This document shows, one piece after another, positions 1 through 7,450 of a stretch of DNA of 64,000 bases. The notes beneath the pieces are model-generated. The model ran no database searches and had not been told where the DNA came from. It saw nothing but the letters and a program-made list of their open reading frames with translations. The stretch is from Flavobacterium frigidimaris (GTDB lineage: Bacteria > Bacteroidota > Bacteroidia > Flavobacteriales > Flavobacteriaceae), in NCBI GenBank assembly GCA_900129595.1, contig FQWG01000014.1, positions 1-64,000 on the forward strand, written 5' to 3'. Every line of letters begins with the position of its first letter. Position 1 is the first letter of the stretch. Position numbers and translations under genes: made by a program.

Positions 1-56
1 TTTTTTCCTTCCCTTAAAATCAAAACATTAAAAGCCAAAATGGGCAACAAATAAAA

Positions 57-95
57 AGCCGTCTCAATTTTTGTTTTGAGACGGCTCCTTTTTTT
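57..95. terminator. Strong bidirectional hairpin terminator
   Basis: A perfect 11-bp inverted repeat (AGCCGTCTCAA at 57-67 and TTGAGACGGCT at 76-86) is followed by a run of seven T on the plus strand (89-95). It is preceded by an A run at 53-57, which reads as T on the minus strand. The hairpin could end transcripts entering from the left edge as well as transcripts from the right. The gene it serves lies outside the window. Confidence 0.8.
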
Positions 96-312
96 GTGGT
101 TCGAAAATTATTATCTAAATTTTTATTTTTTTGCCAGATCACTATTTACGGTACATTTTCGGTTCGAACTCCGTCAAGTTGCTTTAGAATTGCCACAAGA
201 ACATTATTGTTTGCATATTGATTATAAAGTTATTAAGTTCACTTTGTCAAATAATAGTTTTTGCAAGATTGATTTGACATGAAAATTGACTCTATTTCAC
301 AATAAAAAATAA

Positions 313-870
313 ATGCAAAAAAAATATTCTACAAACTTAACATATCACTATAATTCCTATTTTGGAATTGTTGGAAAAAAAATGAAATGGGAAGTAGGTC
401 CTATATGGAAAAACCATCTTGAGTTTTTCGTTTTAGAATTTGCTCCAAATAATGTTCACAACATGTGGACATATTGTACCGTTGGAATGTCAGCTGATTT
501 AATAGATGATAACTTAATTGAGTTAGTCATTTATTCTCCGAGACAAGATAGTTCTTTGGTTGAATTATTGTATGTTCATGCTTCTCATCATAGACTGACA
601 CCTTTTAATATTCACCATACTTCAAATATTGGAAGACCTTGGCTTAAAAATTCTATCTGTGACCATGCATTTATTTCATTACCTTATCTTGACGGGGAGA
701 ATCTAGAAATTTTTCAATTTGATGAAAAAGTAATTCATTGCTATTGGCTTATCCCTATTACAGAAAAAGAACGAGATTACAAAATAGAGTATGGCTGTGA
801 GGCATTGGAAGAATTGTTTGAGGAAAAAGAATTGGATTACTTAAATCCTTTGAGAAATTCCTTAGTTTAA
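313..870 (+). CDS. SUFU (suppressor of fused) domain protein, probable immunity-type protein
   Basis: This is a 185-residue cytosolic protein with no signal peptide. Its C-terminal part has the block WLIPITEKER (about residues 145-154), followed by a Y-G-C-E-A-L-E-E-L-F-E helix. That is the typical end of bacterial suppressor-of-fused-like domains, where a W-x-x-P-I-T-x-x-E-R segment precedes a Gly-x-Glu-Ala-Leu helix. Bacterial SUFU proteins are often immunity partners of polymorphic toxins. The next gene (908) follows 37 bases later on the same strand and also looks like an immunity-type repeat protein, so this could be the downstream end of a toxin locus left of the window. The family call is from motif recognition; the immunity role is inference. 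Confidence 0.6.
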   Translation: MQKKYSTNLTYHYNSYFGIVGKKMKWEVGPIWKNHLEFFVLEFAPNNVHNMWTYCTVGMSADLIDDNLIELVIYSPRQDSSLVELLYVHASHHRLTPFNIHHTSNIGRPWLKNSICDHAFISLPYLDGENLEIFQFDEKVIHCYWLIPITEKERDYKIEYGCEALEELFEEKELDYLNPLRNSLV

Positions 871-907
871 ACAATTGTAATTAAAAATTTTAAATAAAAA
901 CAAAATT

Positions 908-1645
908 ATGCTATTTCGACTATTTAAAAGTTTAGATGAAAAAGTTAAAGAAGATAAAGAAAACTTGATTTCTAAGTTAAAGTCTTCTGATGCAAAGACT
1001 CTAATTATTGAAATGGGAAGCAAAAATTTTATTTCAAATAATATCATTAAAAAGCAGAAACGAGACCAATCTTTTGGAAGTGAAGATTATTCTAGTTGGT
1101 ATGCTTATAGAATTTCTGATGAATTAAGTGATATAAACTTAAGACCCGAACTTATAGAATTACTTAAAGACAAAGATTTTTTTCAATATAAACAATACGT
1201 TTTAAGATGTTTAAGCAGCTTATGCGTAAACTGTAAAGATTATGAACTTTTTGACTTTTTGATTTCAGAACTCAAAAAAACTGACAAAGAAGAAGTAATT
1301 ACAACCGTTTTAAGCAGACTTAATGAATTAAGAAAACCAGCCACGCTTAATATTGATTATCTTAAACAATTACTATTAACGGGAACTTATCAGAATAGGA
1401 TTGATGCACTGAATGCCTTAAAAAACTCAGAGCATAAAGATTTAGAAGAGATTTTAATATTAAAACTGAAGACTAGTGATCAGCATACTAAATGTATGAT
1501 TTGTGCAACCCTTAGATCTACTGGAACAATAAAATCATTAGAAACGTTGAAGGCAGAATTTAAAAGAACAAGAAGCAATGATTTAAAATATTTCATTCAA
1601 AGTGCAATAGATGAAATAAATGAGCGAGAAAATAGCAAGTGCTAA
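908..1645 (+). CDS. HEAT-like repeat protein, possible immunity protein
   Basis: This 245-residue, strongly charged, all-helical protein has no signal peptide or membrane segment. From about residue 75 onward it has repeated helix pairs of HEAT/armadillo type: LIELLKDKDFFQYKQYVLRC, then DYELFDFLISELK, LKQLLLTGTYQNRIDALNAL, LEEILILKLKTSD and LETLKAEFKR. The spacing is about 30-40 residues. Repeat proteins of this kind bind other proteins, and in Bacteroidota many are found as immunity genes beside polymorphic toxins. It probably shares a transcript with the SUFU gene. Its function is not established; the repeat architecture is the solid part. Confidence 0.5.
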   Translation: MLFRLFKSLDEKVKEDKENLISKLKSSDAKTLIIEMGSKNFISNNIIKKQKRDQSFGSEDYSSWYAYRISDELSDINLRPELIELLKDKDFFQYKQYVLRCLSSLCVNCKDYELFDFLISELKKTDKEEVITTVLSRLNELRKPATLNIDYLKQLLLTGTYQNRIDALNALKNSEHKDLEEILILKLKTSDQHTKCMICATLRSTGTIKSLETLKAEFKRTRSNDLKYFIQSAIDEINERENSKC

Positions 1646-1982
1646 ATATTTAAATTTCCACGAGCATCTTTAAATCTTCTAACAAATGGTTCGAATTCTG
1701 CCCCGCCAAGGTCGGTATTAAGGTAAAATTAAGTTGACCGTGATGGGGTTCGAACCTTAATACTTTTCGCAATAATTAATGTTTTTTGACCTACACCAAA
1801 GAGTCCATTATTCTTTTAATATCTTAATTAATTTTGTTACAAAGTTAGGGAATCGCTCGCGGGCGCTAACAAAAAATTCCCCCATAAATGCAGGAAAAAA
1901 TTCCTGCTTTATTGCGTTGCTTTTTGCGCTTGCTAAGCGATTCCTGGTGGATGTTCCATAATTAATTTAAAATATAGAAATT
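1646..1982. other. Palindrome-rich non-coding stretch upstream of the RadC-like gene
   Basis: No convincing gene lies here. There are four nested structures. The 8-mer GGTTCGAA occurs twice (1688-1695 and 1747-1754). A 10-bp inverted repeat pairs GTATTAAGGT (1715-1724) with ACCTTAATAC (1754-1763). A 9-bp inverted repeat pairs GGAATCGCT (1849-1857) with AGCGATTCC (1936-1944). Inside the last one sits a 7-bp hairpin, GCAGGAA-AAAA-TTCCTGC (1890-1907). The local G+C around 1849-1944 is higher than in the surroundings. It could be a structured leader of the next gene, a mobile element end or a recombination site. Confidence 0.5.
1849..1944. repeat. Inverted repeat enclosing a short hairpin
   Basis: Perfect 9-bp arms (GGAATCGCT and AGCGATTCC) are 78 bases apart, with the perfect 7-bp hairpin at 1890-1907 between them and GC-rich flanks CGCGGGCGC and GCGCTTGC. 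The element ends 38 bases before the ATG of the JAB-domain gene, so it would lie in that gene's leader if transcription starts upstream of it. Confidence 0.5.
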
Positions 1983-2447
1983 ATGGAAACTTTAAATCAA
2001 AACTGGCAGACTGTATCTGAAATTGAACTGATCTACAAAACAAAAGTAAAAAACTCAGAAAGACCACAAATCAAATCTTCAAAAGATGCGTATAAACTAG
2101 TCCTATCAGCTTGGGATTATAATAAAATAGAATTCTTCGAGCAGTTCAAAGTATTACTTCTGAATCAAGCTCACAAGGCACTTGGAATTTATGAAATCTC
2201 TTCTGGAGGAATTGCAGGAACTGTTGTAGATCTTAGATTAATATTCTCAGCAGCTCTTAAGGCAAATGCTACATCTTTGATGATGATTCACAACCATCCT
2301 TCAGGAAACCTCACAGCCTCTGAAGCAGATAAACACATAACTCGAAAAGTAAAAGAAGCTGGAAGACTTCTTGATATTACATTATTAGATTCATTAATTA
2401 TAACTACCGAATCTTACTACTCCTTTGCTGATGAAGGCGCTTTATAA
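1983..2447 (+). CDS. RadC-like JAB/MPN domain protein of mobile-element type
   Basis: This 154-residue protein consists almost only of the JAB/MPN+ metalloprotease-like domain of the RadC family. The zinc-binding JAMM motif is complete: Glu53 in FFEQFKVLLL, then H-N-H-P-S-G at 103-108, Ser113 and Asp116. Full-length RadC is about 220 residues and begins with a helix-hairpin-helix region, which is missing here. Such short forms are common on conjugative elements and genomic islands of Bacteroidota, where their role is unclear. The ATG at 1983 is preceded by an AT-rich leader and the palindromes at 1849-1944. A hairpin covers the stop codon. The neighbours are immunity-type genes and a transposase remnant, which agrees with an accessory region. 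Confidence 0.85.
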   Translation: METLNQNWQTVSEIELIYKTKVKNSERPQIKSSKDAYKLVLSAWDYNKIEFFEQFKVLLLNQAHKALGIYEISSGGIAGTVVDLRLIFSAALKANATSLMMIHNHPSGNLTASEADKHITRKVKEAGRLLDITLLDSLIITTESYYSFADEGAL

Positions 2448-2454
2448 GCGCCTT
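2434..2454 (+). terminator. Hairpin overlapping the stop codon of the JAB gene
   Basis: Perfect 9-bp arms (AAGGCGCTT at 2434-2442 and AAGCGCCTT at 2446-2454) with a 3-base loop overlap the last codons and the TAA stop. The following bases are T-rich but interrupted (TATAACTTTTG), so termination may be modest. Confidence 0.55.
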
Positions 2455-2749
2455 TATAACTTTTGTTATCTTTAAAAAATTCCAAAAAAGTTAAAGATTT
2501 TTCAATATCTATTTAAGATGCAAGTGAAATAATCATATAATAATCTTCAATAAAGTGGTTAGATGTTTGAATGCTTCCCGCTCCTAAAAAAAAGATAAAA
2601 CCCTAGAAATCAATACTCATAAGACTTAACATGGTTCGAGAAAATTTACTTCGCTATCGCAAAATAAAAAATAACCCGTGTTTAAAAGGGAAAGTGGTTC
2701 AAGTCTTATCAGGTTAAAATTTAAAAAGTTACTCCTTATTGCATTTTAT
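2455..2749. other. Non-coding stretch between JAB gene and transposase remnant
   Basis: No open frame of note is visible. It contains a GGTTCGAG (2633-2640) close to the GGTTCGAA repeats further left. A short inverted pair, TAAGACTT near 2620 and AAGTCTTA near 2701, may be a decayed element end next to the IS1-type remnant. Confidence 0.3.
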
Positions 2750-3193
2750 TCAAATCCAAAAGTAAATCTTCAAAACAGCAGTAAAAATCATTAAACTTTT
2801 ACTGAAACAAATCGTTCTTCGATTTAATCTTTTAAGGTGTGTTCTAAGTGTCAGATTCTTCCTTTCAATATGATTTGTTCCAAAACGCTTGATAGAATGC
2901 ATTTCATCATCAAGCAGATATCGATAATTTTTCAGTCTGTCGGTAAATATCTTTTTAGCTTCGGATAGTTTTAAAGTTTCCATAACTCGGCTTAGAGTTT
3001 TGTTGGTTCGTTTGCCAACATTAAAACTCACAACTGTTTTAGAATTCTTTTCCAATGCATAAACCAGCCAGATGTAATTTTTCTTGTGCCTGATGTAAGT
3101 ACACAGCTCATCAACTTCATAGATTTTCCCTCTGCTTATAATGGCCTCGAAAAGTACTCTCTGATTAAAAAAAAACATGATCTTACAAATCAT
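2750..3193 (-). pseudogene. 5'-truncated IS1-family transposase
   Basis: The 147-residue frame keeps the catalytic core of an IS1-type DDE transposase: Asp28 in EVDELCTYI, Asp85 in FTDRLKNYRY and Glu110 in HIERKNLTLRT. The typical end T-I-C-F-S-K-S followed by LKIYFW is also present. The N-terminal zinc-ribbon and helix-turn-helix part of IS1 transposases is missing. The first 20 residues do not resemble the family, and the DNA upstream (3194-3303) offers no continuation in any frame I could follow. I read it as a decayed insertion sequence without activity, and I could not define its terminal inverted repeats. Confidence 0.8.
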
Positions 3194-3303
3194 TATATAG
3201 AAAAAAAACAGATCTTAAGTTAGCTTATTTATCATTTGATATATATAAAGAAAGCAACTCTTTCAATTTGCTTTTATCATTCAATTAATGAAACGAATAT
3301 ACT

Positions 3304-3900
3304 TTACCAACCATTATTCTCAGTCGAATTCGTATTTCCTTCTTTTATAGATTTTTCAATTGATTCTATTGATTTATAGGCCATTTTTGTGCTCTTATAA
3401 AGTGCTTTTGTATAGATGGTGCTTTGCCAACCTTTTGGATTTATTGGATAGCTATCAAAAACTTTTAATGTGGAATACGATGGTGCGGTATTACCTCCCA
3501 TCGTTTTTGTTTTATATTCTGTCAGAGTAATAAAAACTCTTACTTTATTATCTTTAATATCAACTCTAATAACATGCCATAAATCAATTTCTGTTGTGAC
3601 AATACTATATCCAACATGTACATTATCATAAATTCCTTTACCTATAATTAATCCATTTTCTTTTTCTTGAACTTGAATTACAGATTCTCCGTTTCCATAA
3701 TTATAAGTAAAGTATGCCAAGACTCTTGGATAAATTTCTTCTTTTTTTAAACCATCAATTTCGATAATCTTTGTTATGGTAACATTATTATTATCATCAA
3801 CATTATATTTGCCATCCATTTCAGCTAACATCTCTTTTTTGCTTTGAGCAAACACAAATGCATTACATATTAAAAAAACACATAGTAATAATCTTTTCAT
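3304..3900 (-). CDS. Secreted DUF4468 (TBP-like fold) protein
   Basis: This 198-residue protein starts with a clear Sec signal peptide (MKRLLLCVFLICNAFVFAQ, cleavage after about residue 19). The rest matches my recollection of the DUF4468 family of Bacteroidota: an alpha/beta domain with alternating strands (KIIEIDGLKKEEIYPRVLAY, then VIQVQEKENGLIIGKGIY, then HVIRVDIKDNKVRVFITLTEY) and a helical Lys/Ser/Glu-rich tail. The family's function is unknown; members are periplasmic or surface proteins. The gene stands alone, with an AT-rich upstream region. Confidence 0.65.
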   Translation of the reverse strand: MKRLLLCVFLICNAFVFAQSKKEMLAEMDGKYNVDDNNNVTITKIIEIDGLKKEEIYPRVLAYFTYNYGNGESVIQVQEKENGLIIGKGIYDNVHVGYSIVTTEIDLWHVIRVDIKDNKVRVFITLTEYKTKTMGGNTAPSYSTLKVFDSYPINPKGWQSTIYTKALYKSTKMAYKSIESIEKSIKEGNTNSTENNGW

Positions 3901-4149
3901 ATTTGAGTAAATTAAATTAATTCAAACTCAAATGTAAAGCATTGAAATTCCATAATATTATGGTTTTCCGTAATTGAATAAACTAAAGTAGATTACTATA
4001 GAATTACTTCCTTTAAGCTGAACATTTATTATTGGTATGATAAAGTACTTTTAAAAAAGTTCAGAAAAATATATTAGAAATCCATGATCTTCATAATAAT
4101 TTTTCTATTTTTTTGACTTTGTTGCTAAAACGCCTACTAAATATTTTGT

Positions 4150-4310
4150 TATGATTTACAACACAATTATACGTTTACCTTGTTACAATCTGTACTTCAG
4201 ATTCCACCTCACGATGGACACCCTTGCATTTACCTAACACTTTCTACTGTAAAAGTGTGTTTTGGATTTACACCCTAGAGTTATTGCCCATACCAGGCGC
4301 CCCAAACGGA
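4150..4310 (-). mobile_element. Possible group II intron 5' fragment, no reverse transcriptase
   Basis: Read on the minus strand, the segment contains GGGTGTCCATCGTGAGG, then TGGAATCTGAAG. This is the domain I signature of bacterial group II introns, where GGTGTCCACCG-GAGGTGGAATCTGAAGGAAGC is usual. Upstream are a GGGCGCCTGGTATGGGCAA start-like block and AGGGTGTAAATCC. No reverse transcriptase/maturase frame and no domain V could be found nearby, so if the identification is right only the 5' part remains. The call rests on memory of intron sequences and not on a covariance model. Confidence 0.45.
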
Positions 4311-4335
4311 AGAGACAACCTATTAGGTTGCCTCT
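4311..4335. repeat. Short hairpin beside the intron-like relic
   Basis: AGAGACAACCT (4311-4321) pairs with AGGTTGCCTCT (4325-4335) with one G-T/A-C exception and a 3-base loop. No T run follows on either strand, so a terminator role is doubtful. Confidence 0.4.
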
Positions 4336-4428
4336 CTACTATTGAAAATTTATATTCTTTTCCAATTACTTATATTTACATTGCAAAACATTTAATCTAA
4401 AACATTATCTGTATACATTACCATCACG

Positions 4429-4998
4429 TTAAACAAACTTCTCCCACACCTTAAATAAATTATATAGGCAATCAACATTATTACTCTCTTTGTCTACTAA
4501 TTTATTTCCAAGAATATAAAGTAGCCAAACTGGATTGAGTTCCATTTTTTTTAATTTAATGATAATATGGCCATGATTGACATCTTTTTTATTTTTAGAA
4601 AAAGATTGTTCCCATTTAAGCCCTGCATTTTCTTTTATAAATGTTTCTCCAAAATATATTGCTGTATCAACCAATATCGAACGTGATTTTATAGTTAAAA
4701 CCCAATCCTTAATAGTAATATAATCTGGTACCATTGCTTTTTTTTCATTGTACTGATCCTTTGAAAGCTTTTCAGTTTCAATCGTTCTTGTCAACCATTT
4801 TCCTAAATCTTTTAACGAATTTAATTTAAAATTTGCTTCCCATTTTTCAAATTCAGGGGTTGATTTGACACTATCAATTAAAGACTTAATTCTCGAATTC
4901 TTATTCTCTATAAACCATAGACCATACTCTTTTAATTCTTCTTTTGTTTTAGAACTAAAATTATAATCGATCGGTAAATTATTAATTATTGTATACAT
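4429..4998 (-). CDS. Hypothetical cytosolic protein, unknown family
   Basis: This 189-residue protein has no signal peptide. It begins MYTIINNLPIDYNFSSKTK and contains a helical, charged N-terminal half. A conserved-looking middle part follows (ITIKDWVLTIKSRSILVDTA, then FGETFIKENAGLKWEQ, then HGHIIIKLKKMELNPVW), and the tail ends in WEKFV. I do not recognise the family. The size, the acidic/helical make-up and the single-gene setting resemble immunity proteins of contact-dependent toxins. Just upstream on the same strand (5047-5163) is a short coding-like relic that could be a toxin tail. That function is inference only. Confidence 0.5.
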   Translation of the reverse strand: MYTIINNLPIDYNFSSKTKEELKEYGLWFIENKNSRIKSLIDSVKSTPEFEKWEANFKLNSLKDLGKWLTRTIETEKLSKDQYNEKKAMVPDYITIKDWVLTIKSRSILVDTAIYFGETFIKENAGLKWEQSFSKNKKDVNHGHIIIKLKKMELNPVWLLYILGNKLVDKESNNVDCLYNLFKVWEKFV

Positions 4999-5046
4999 TT
5001 TTTTAATGATTAATTACTGTTATCCCATTGCTCTCAAGTGCGTTTA

Positions 5047-5163
5047 TTAATTATTTGGATCCCCCTTGTAAACCTGTTTATTAACGATTAATTTAAATAC
5101 ATATTTCATCCCTTTGTACTCCGTTAAAGACGTGGCCATTGCAATTTTAGTTTCTATTTTAAT
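5047..5163 (-). pseudogene. Short coding-like relic, possible 3' end of a lost gene
   Basis: On the minus strand an open frame of about 38 codons ends at TAA (5047-5049) and reads I-K-I-E-T-K-I-A-M-A-T-S-L-T-E-Y, then KGMKYVFKLIVNKQVYKGDPNN. The amphipathic strand pattern looks like real protein. A stop lies immediately before it and no start is convincing, except an internal Met that would give 30 residues. It lies 48 bases before the 189-residue gene. Confidence 0.3.
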
Positions 5164-5385
5164 TTATAGCACAACAAAATTTTACTCTTTGTTGTAAAAA
5201 GAATGCACTTATTTCCTTTTACTTTAAAAATACATTCATTAATAATAACAGTAATTTTGTTTTTATCTTTTTATTATTGTGAATTTCCATATTAGCTAAT
5301 AATTAATACAATTCCCTTATACCCAGACTACTGAAAAATGCAAGATAAATCAATGAAATTCTAATGTTTTAAAGTAGCTGCAGCC

Positions 5386-5416
5386 TTGACAAACATTAGC
5401 ATTTTGCTTACTTTTG
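5386..5416 (+). promoter_or_regulatory. Bacteroidota-type promoter of the DUF6965 gene, leaderless arrangement
   Basis: TTG (5386-5388) lies 20 bases before TACTTTTG (5409-5416), a perfect TAnnTTTG -7 box. The ATG at 5421 follows only four bases later, so transcription should start at or next to the start codon. Confidence 0.55.
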
Positions 5417-5420
5417 CCCC

Positions 5421-5654
5421 ATGAGTCATGAAGAAATTAAACGATACTTTGAAAGCACACCTCCACCCGAGGTAGTACAATGGAAACCCTGGGCCAAAAT
5501 TAGTGATTCAAAGCTTTTTTTAAACAGCTGCTACATTGGCATTCACAATTTTAATGGTCCCCTTGAGATGTGTCCGGCATGGTGGCATCTAAAGGATTTT
5601 TACCAGCACGTCAAACGTAACCTACCCAACACCACTGAGCCACAACCTGAATAA
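5421..5654 (+). CDS. Small DUF6965-type protein
   Basis: This 77-residue protein contains EEIKRYFESTPPPEVVQW, then KISDSKLFLNSCYIGIHNFN and WHLKDFYQHV. This is the E-x-x-x-Y-F-E, P-x-P and D-x-x-x-F pattern of a small Bacteroidota family that I recall as DUF6965. No function is known. It is soluble, with no signal or membrane segment. A good promoter ends four bases before the ATG, which supports this start and suggests a leaderless message. It converges with xseB. Confidence 0.6.
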   Translation: MSHEEIKRYFESTPPPEVVQWKPWAKISDSKLFLNSCYIGIHNFNGPLEMCPAWWHLKDFYQHVKRNLPNTTEPQPE

Positions 5655-5673
5655 AATGACATTGATATAAATG

Positions 5674-5710
5674 ATAAAAAAGCCCATTAGAGAACATCTT
5701 TAATGGGCTT
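5674..5710 (-). terminator. Terminator of the xseAB operon
   Basis: AAGCCCATTA (5680-5689) and TAATGGGCTT (5701-5710) form a perfect 10-bp stem. On the minus strand the stem is followed by a run of six T (plus-strand A run at 5675-5680). It lies between the converging DUF6965 gene and xseB and best fits termination of xseB. Confidence 0.7.
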
Positions 5711-5829
5711 GTAAGTTATAGGCTTGTAATGACAGATATATGAGTTTTTAAAGCTCAACATACTGTTTATATGGGATTGTATGATAAAATAACGTACAAA
5801 ACAATGCAATTATTATCCCAACTGATCTC

Positions 5830-6036
5830 TTAGCTTGCAGGATTTTCCATTTGGCTGATGATCTTGTTGACTTCACTTTCAGTTGATTTGAGTTTGGTCT
5901 GGCAAAAAGCAATAAGCTCAGAGGCTCTTTTTACTTTTATAGCCAGTACATCAACCGAAATGGTTTCATTCTCTATTTCCTTTGCAATTGCTGCAAGCTC
6001 AGCATATGCCGCTTCATAGGTTAGTGTCTCTTTCAT
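5830..6036 (-). CDS. xseB: Exodeoxyribonuclease VII small subunit
   Basis: Using the ATG at 6036 the protein has 68 residues beginning MKETLTYEAAYAELAAIAKE, the normal size and start of XseB. An upstream ATG at 6081 would add 15 residues and is unlikely. The coiled-coil helices EAAYAELAAIAKEIENE and VKRASELIAFCQTKLKSTE are characteristic. It binds XseA to form exonuclease VII, which degrades single-stranded DNA to oligonucleotides in mismatch repair and related work. Its start overlaps the end of xseA by 23 bases, so translation is coupled. Confidence 0.88.
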   Translation of the reverse strand: MKETLTYEAAYAELAAIAKEIENETISVDVLAIKVKRASELIAFCQTKLKSTESEVNKIISQMENPAS

Positions 6037-7450
6037 TGTATATTGTTTTTTCCTTGACGGTAGTTTTAAAAATTGTATCACAGAGTATCACATCCATAGT
6101 GTCTCCCACCTTTATAATATCAGCATTACTGGTGATGGTATCGTTTACTCTGACAATAGCGTATCCTTTTTTAAGAATATTCTCCGGAGACATCATCTTT
6201 ATACTAGAACTATAGTGTCCCAGATAGTTTTTCTGATTGCGAAGATACTGATTGGTAAATGTTTTTAAATTACTAATCGTATTTTCAATATCACTTATCC
6301 TGTTGTAGAGAATAATCCTGGGTTTACCTGCAATCTGATGCGAGATATTTACCAGTTGTCGGTGCTCTTGGTAGAGGATTGATTTGGAGCTGTTAATCGT
6401 GTTTTGGTTAATGAATGTTAAGGAGTCTTTATGTGCCGAGATGAGCTCTCTGGCACTATTGGAAATAGTACTCTTCATACTTGAAAGGCTTTGGTAATTC
6501 AAAAGAAAAAGCTGTTGGGATTTAATCACAATATTTTTTTGCAGCCAGAGGATACTTTGCTCAAAACTACGGTTATGGGCAATAATAAACTCAGCAGCTT
6601 TAGTGGGTGTCTTGGTCTGGGTATGGGCCATGAGATCTGTTATACTCACATTTTTTTGATGTCCGATGCCGGTGATCACAGGAATTGGAAATTTTGCCAC
6701 AGCGCGCCCAATGTTATAATTGTCAAAGATCAGGAAATCAGACTGCGCCCCTCCGCCCCTTGTAATTACAACAGCGTCATACTGAATACCGGTATTGTAA
6801 ACTTCAATGAGTTTACTAAGGAAAAGCTTCGCATTATTGTCTCCCTGAACAATGGTTGGGTAATCATCTATTTCAAAGACATAGCCAAAATCATTATTCT
6901 CAAGGGTATGCCTGAAATCCTCATGGCCTGCGGAATTACTCCCTGAAAGCACCGCTACTTTTTGAATGACTGCACTTAGCTTTATCTGGTTGTTTGTAGT
7001 GATGTACTGCTCCCCTTCTTTTGTAATAAAAGAGTTCTCTTCCACAAGCCTTTTAAGGGTAGCATTGCGTTGTTGCTCCAGGATGCCCAGGGTGAAATTG
7101 GTATCAATATCCAGGACATTCAGGGACAGACCAAACAAAGGATGATAATCCACACTGACAAGGACCAGTACGTTGATATTGTTGGTAAAACTCTGTCCTG
7201 TATTTTTTTCAAAATCAGAAAGATGCATCGATCCTGTTCCCCAAGCTTTCCCAATAATTTTTGCAACAATACTGTTAGATGTAGTTGCTTTCTCCACCAG
7301 TTCAAAATAATGAATCTTCTTATCGGCCTTATAGGAATGATTGGTAATATCGGCTATAACCCAAAAGGTCTGTCCCTTAAACCGATCGGTTAGGGCATCA
7401 CTGATTTTGCTGTTAAGCTCCGAGAGTTTGATATGTTTTTCTGATTCCAT
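6014..7450 (-). CDS. xseA: Exodeoxyribonuclease VII large subunit
   Basis: This 478-residue protein has an N-terminal OB-fold part (about residues 1-115, with FWVIADITNHSYKADKKIHY and YHPLFGLSLNVLDID). The catalytic domain follows with the family signatures VVITRGGGAQSDFLIFDN, PIPVITGIGHQKNVSITD and HTQTKTPTKAAEFI. A long coiled-coil C-terminal part ends in EKTIYNERDTNL. It is the nuclease subunit of exonuclease VII in the cytoplasm. It forms an operon with xseB (23-base overlap) and both end at the hairpin at 5674-5710. Confidence 0.93.
   Translation of the reverse strand: MESEKHIKLSELNSKISDALTDRFKGQTFWVIADITNHSYKADKKIHYFELVEKATTSNSIVAKIIGKAWGTGSMHLSDFEKNTGQSFTNNINVLVLVSVDYHPLFGLSLNVLDIDTNFTLGILEQQRNATLKRLVEENSFITKEGEQYITTNNQIKLSAVIQKVAVLSGSNSAGHEDFRHTLENNDFGYVFEIDDYPTIVQGDNNAKLFLSKLIEVYNTGIQYDAVVITRGGGAQSDFLIFDNYNIGRAVAKFPIPVITGIGHQKNVSITDLMAHTQTKTPTKAAEFIIAHNRSFEQSILWLQKNIVIKSQQLFLLNYQSLSSMKSTISNSARELISAHKDSLTFINQNTINSSKSILYQEHRQLVNISHQIAGKPRIILYNRISDIENTISNLKTFTNQYLRNQKNYLGHYSSSIKMMSPENILKKGYAIVRVNDTITSNADIIKVGDTMDVILCDTIFKTTVKEKTIYNERDTNL

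Larger units (their letters stand above)
3901..4428. other. Intergenic stretch holding a group II intron-like relic
   Basis: There are no reading frames of note. The middle part (4140-4310) looks like a decayed group II intron on the minus strand, listed separately. A 23-25 base hairpin follows it (4311-4335). The rest is plain AT-rich sequence. Confidence 0.4.
4999..5420. other. AT-rich intergenic stretch
   Basis: Apart from the coding-like relic at 5047-5163 and the promoter of the next gene (5386-5416), I see no gene or strong structure here. Confidence 0.4.

Noticed and set aside
76..282. Plus-strand frame of 68 codons at the left edge
   Set aside because: It begins inside the terminator hairpin and is rich in Phe/Tyr/Leu without any recognisable family; only its last 38 residues look somewhat protein-like.
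1688..1763. tRNA-like T-arm (GGTTCGAA) near the palindromes
   Set aside because: The flanking bases cannot form the T-stem or acceptor stem, so no tRNA gene can be built here.
1779..1961. 60-codon frame upstream of the JAB gene
   Set aside because: It runs through the nested palindromes and has no protein-like composition; the structure explains the sequence better.
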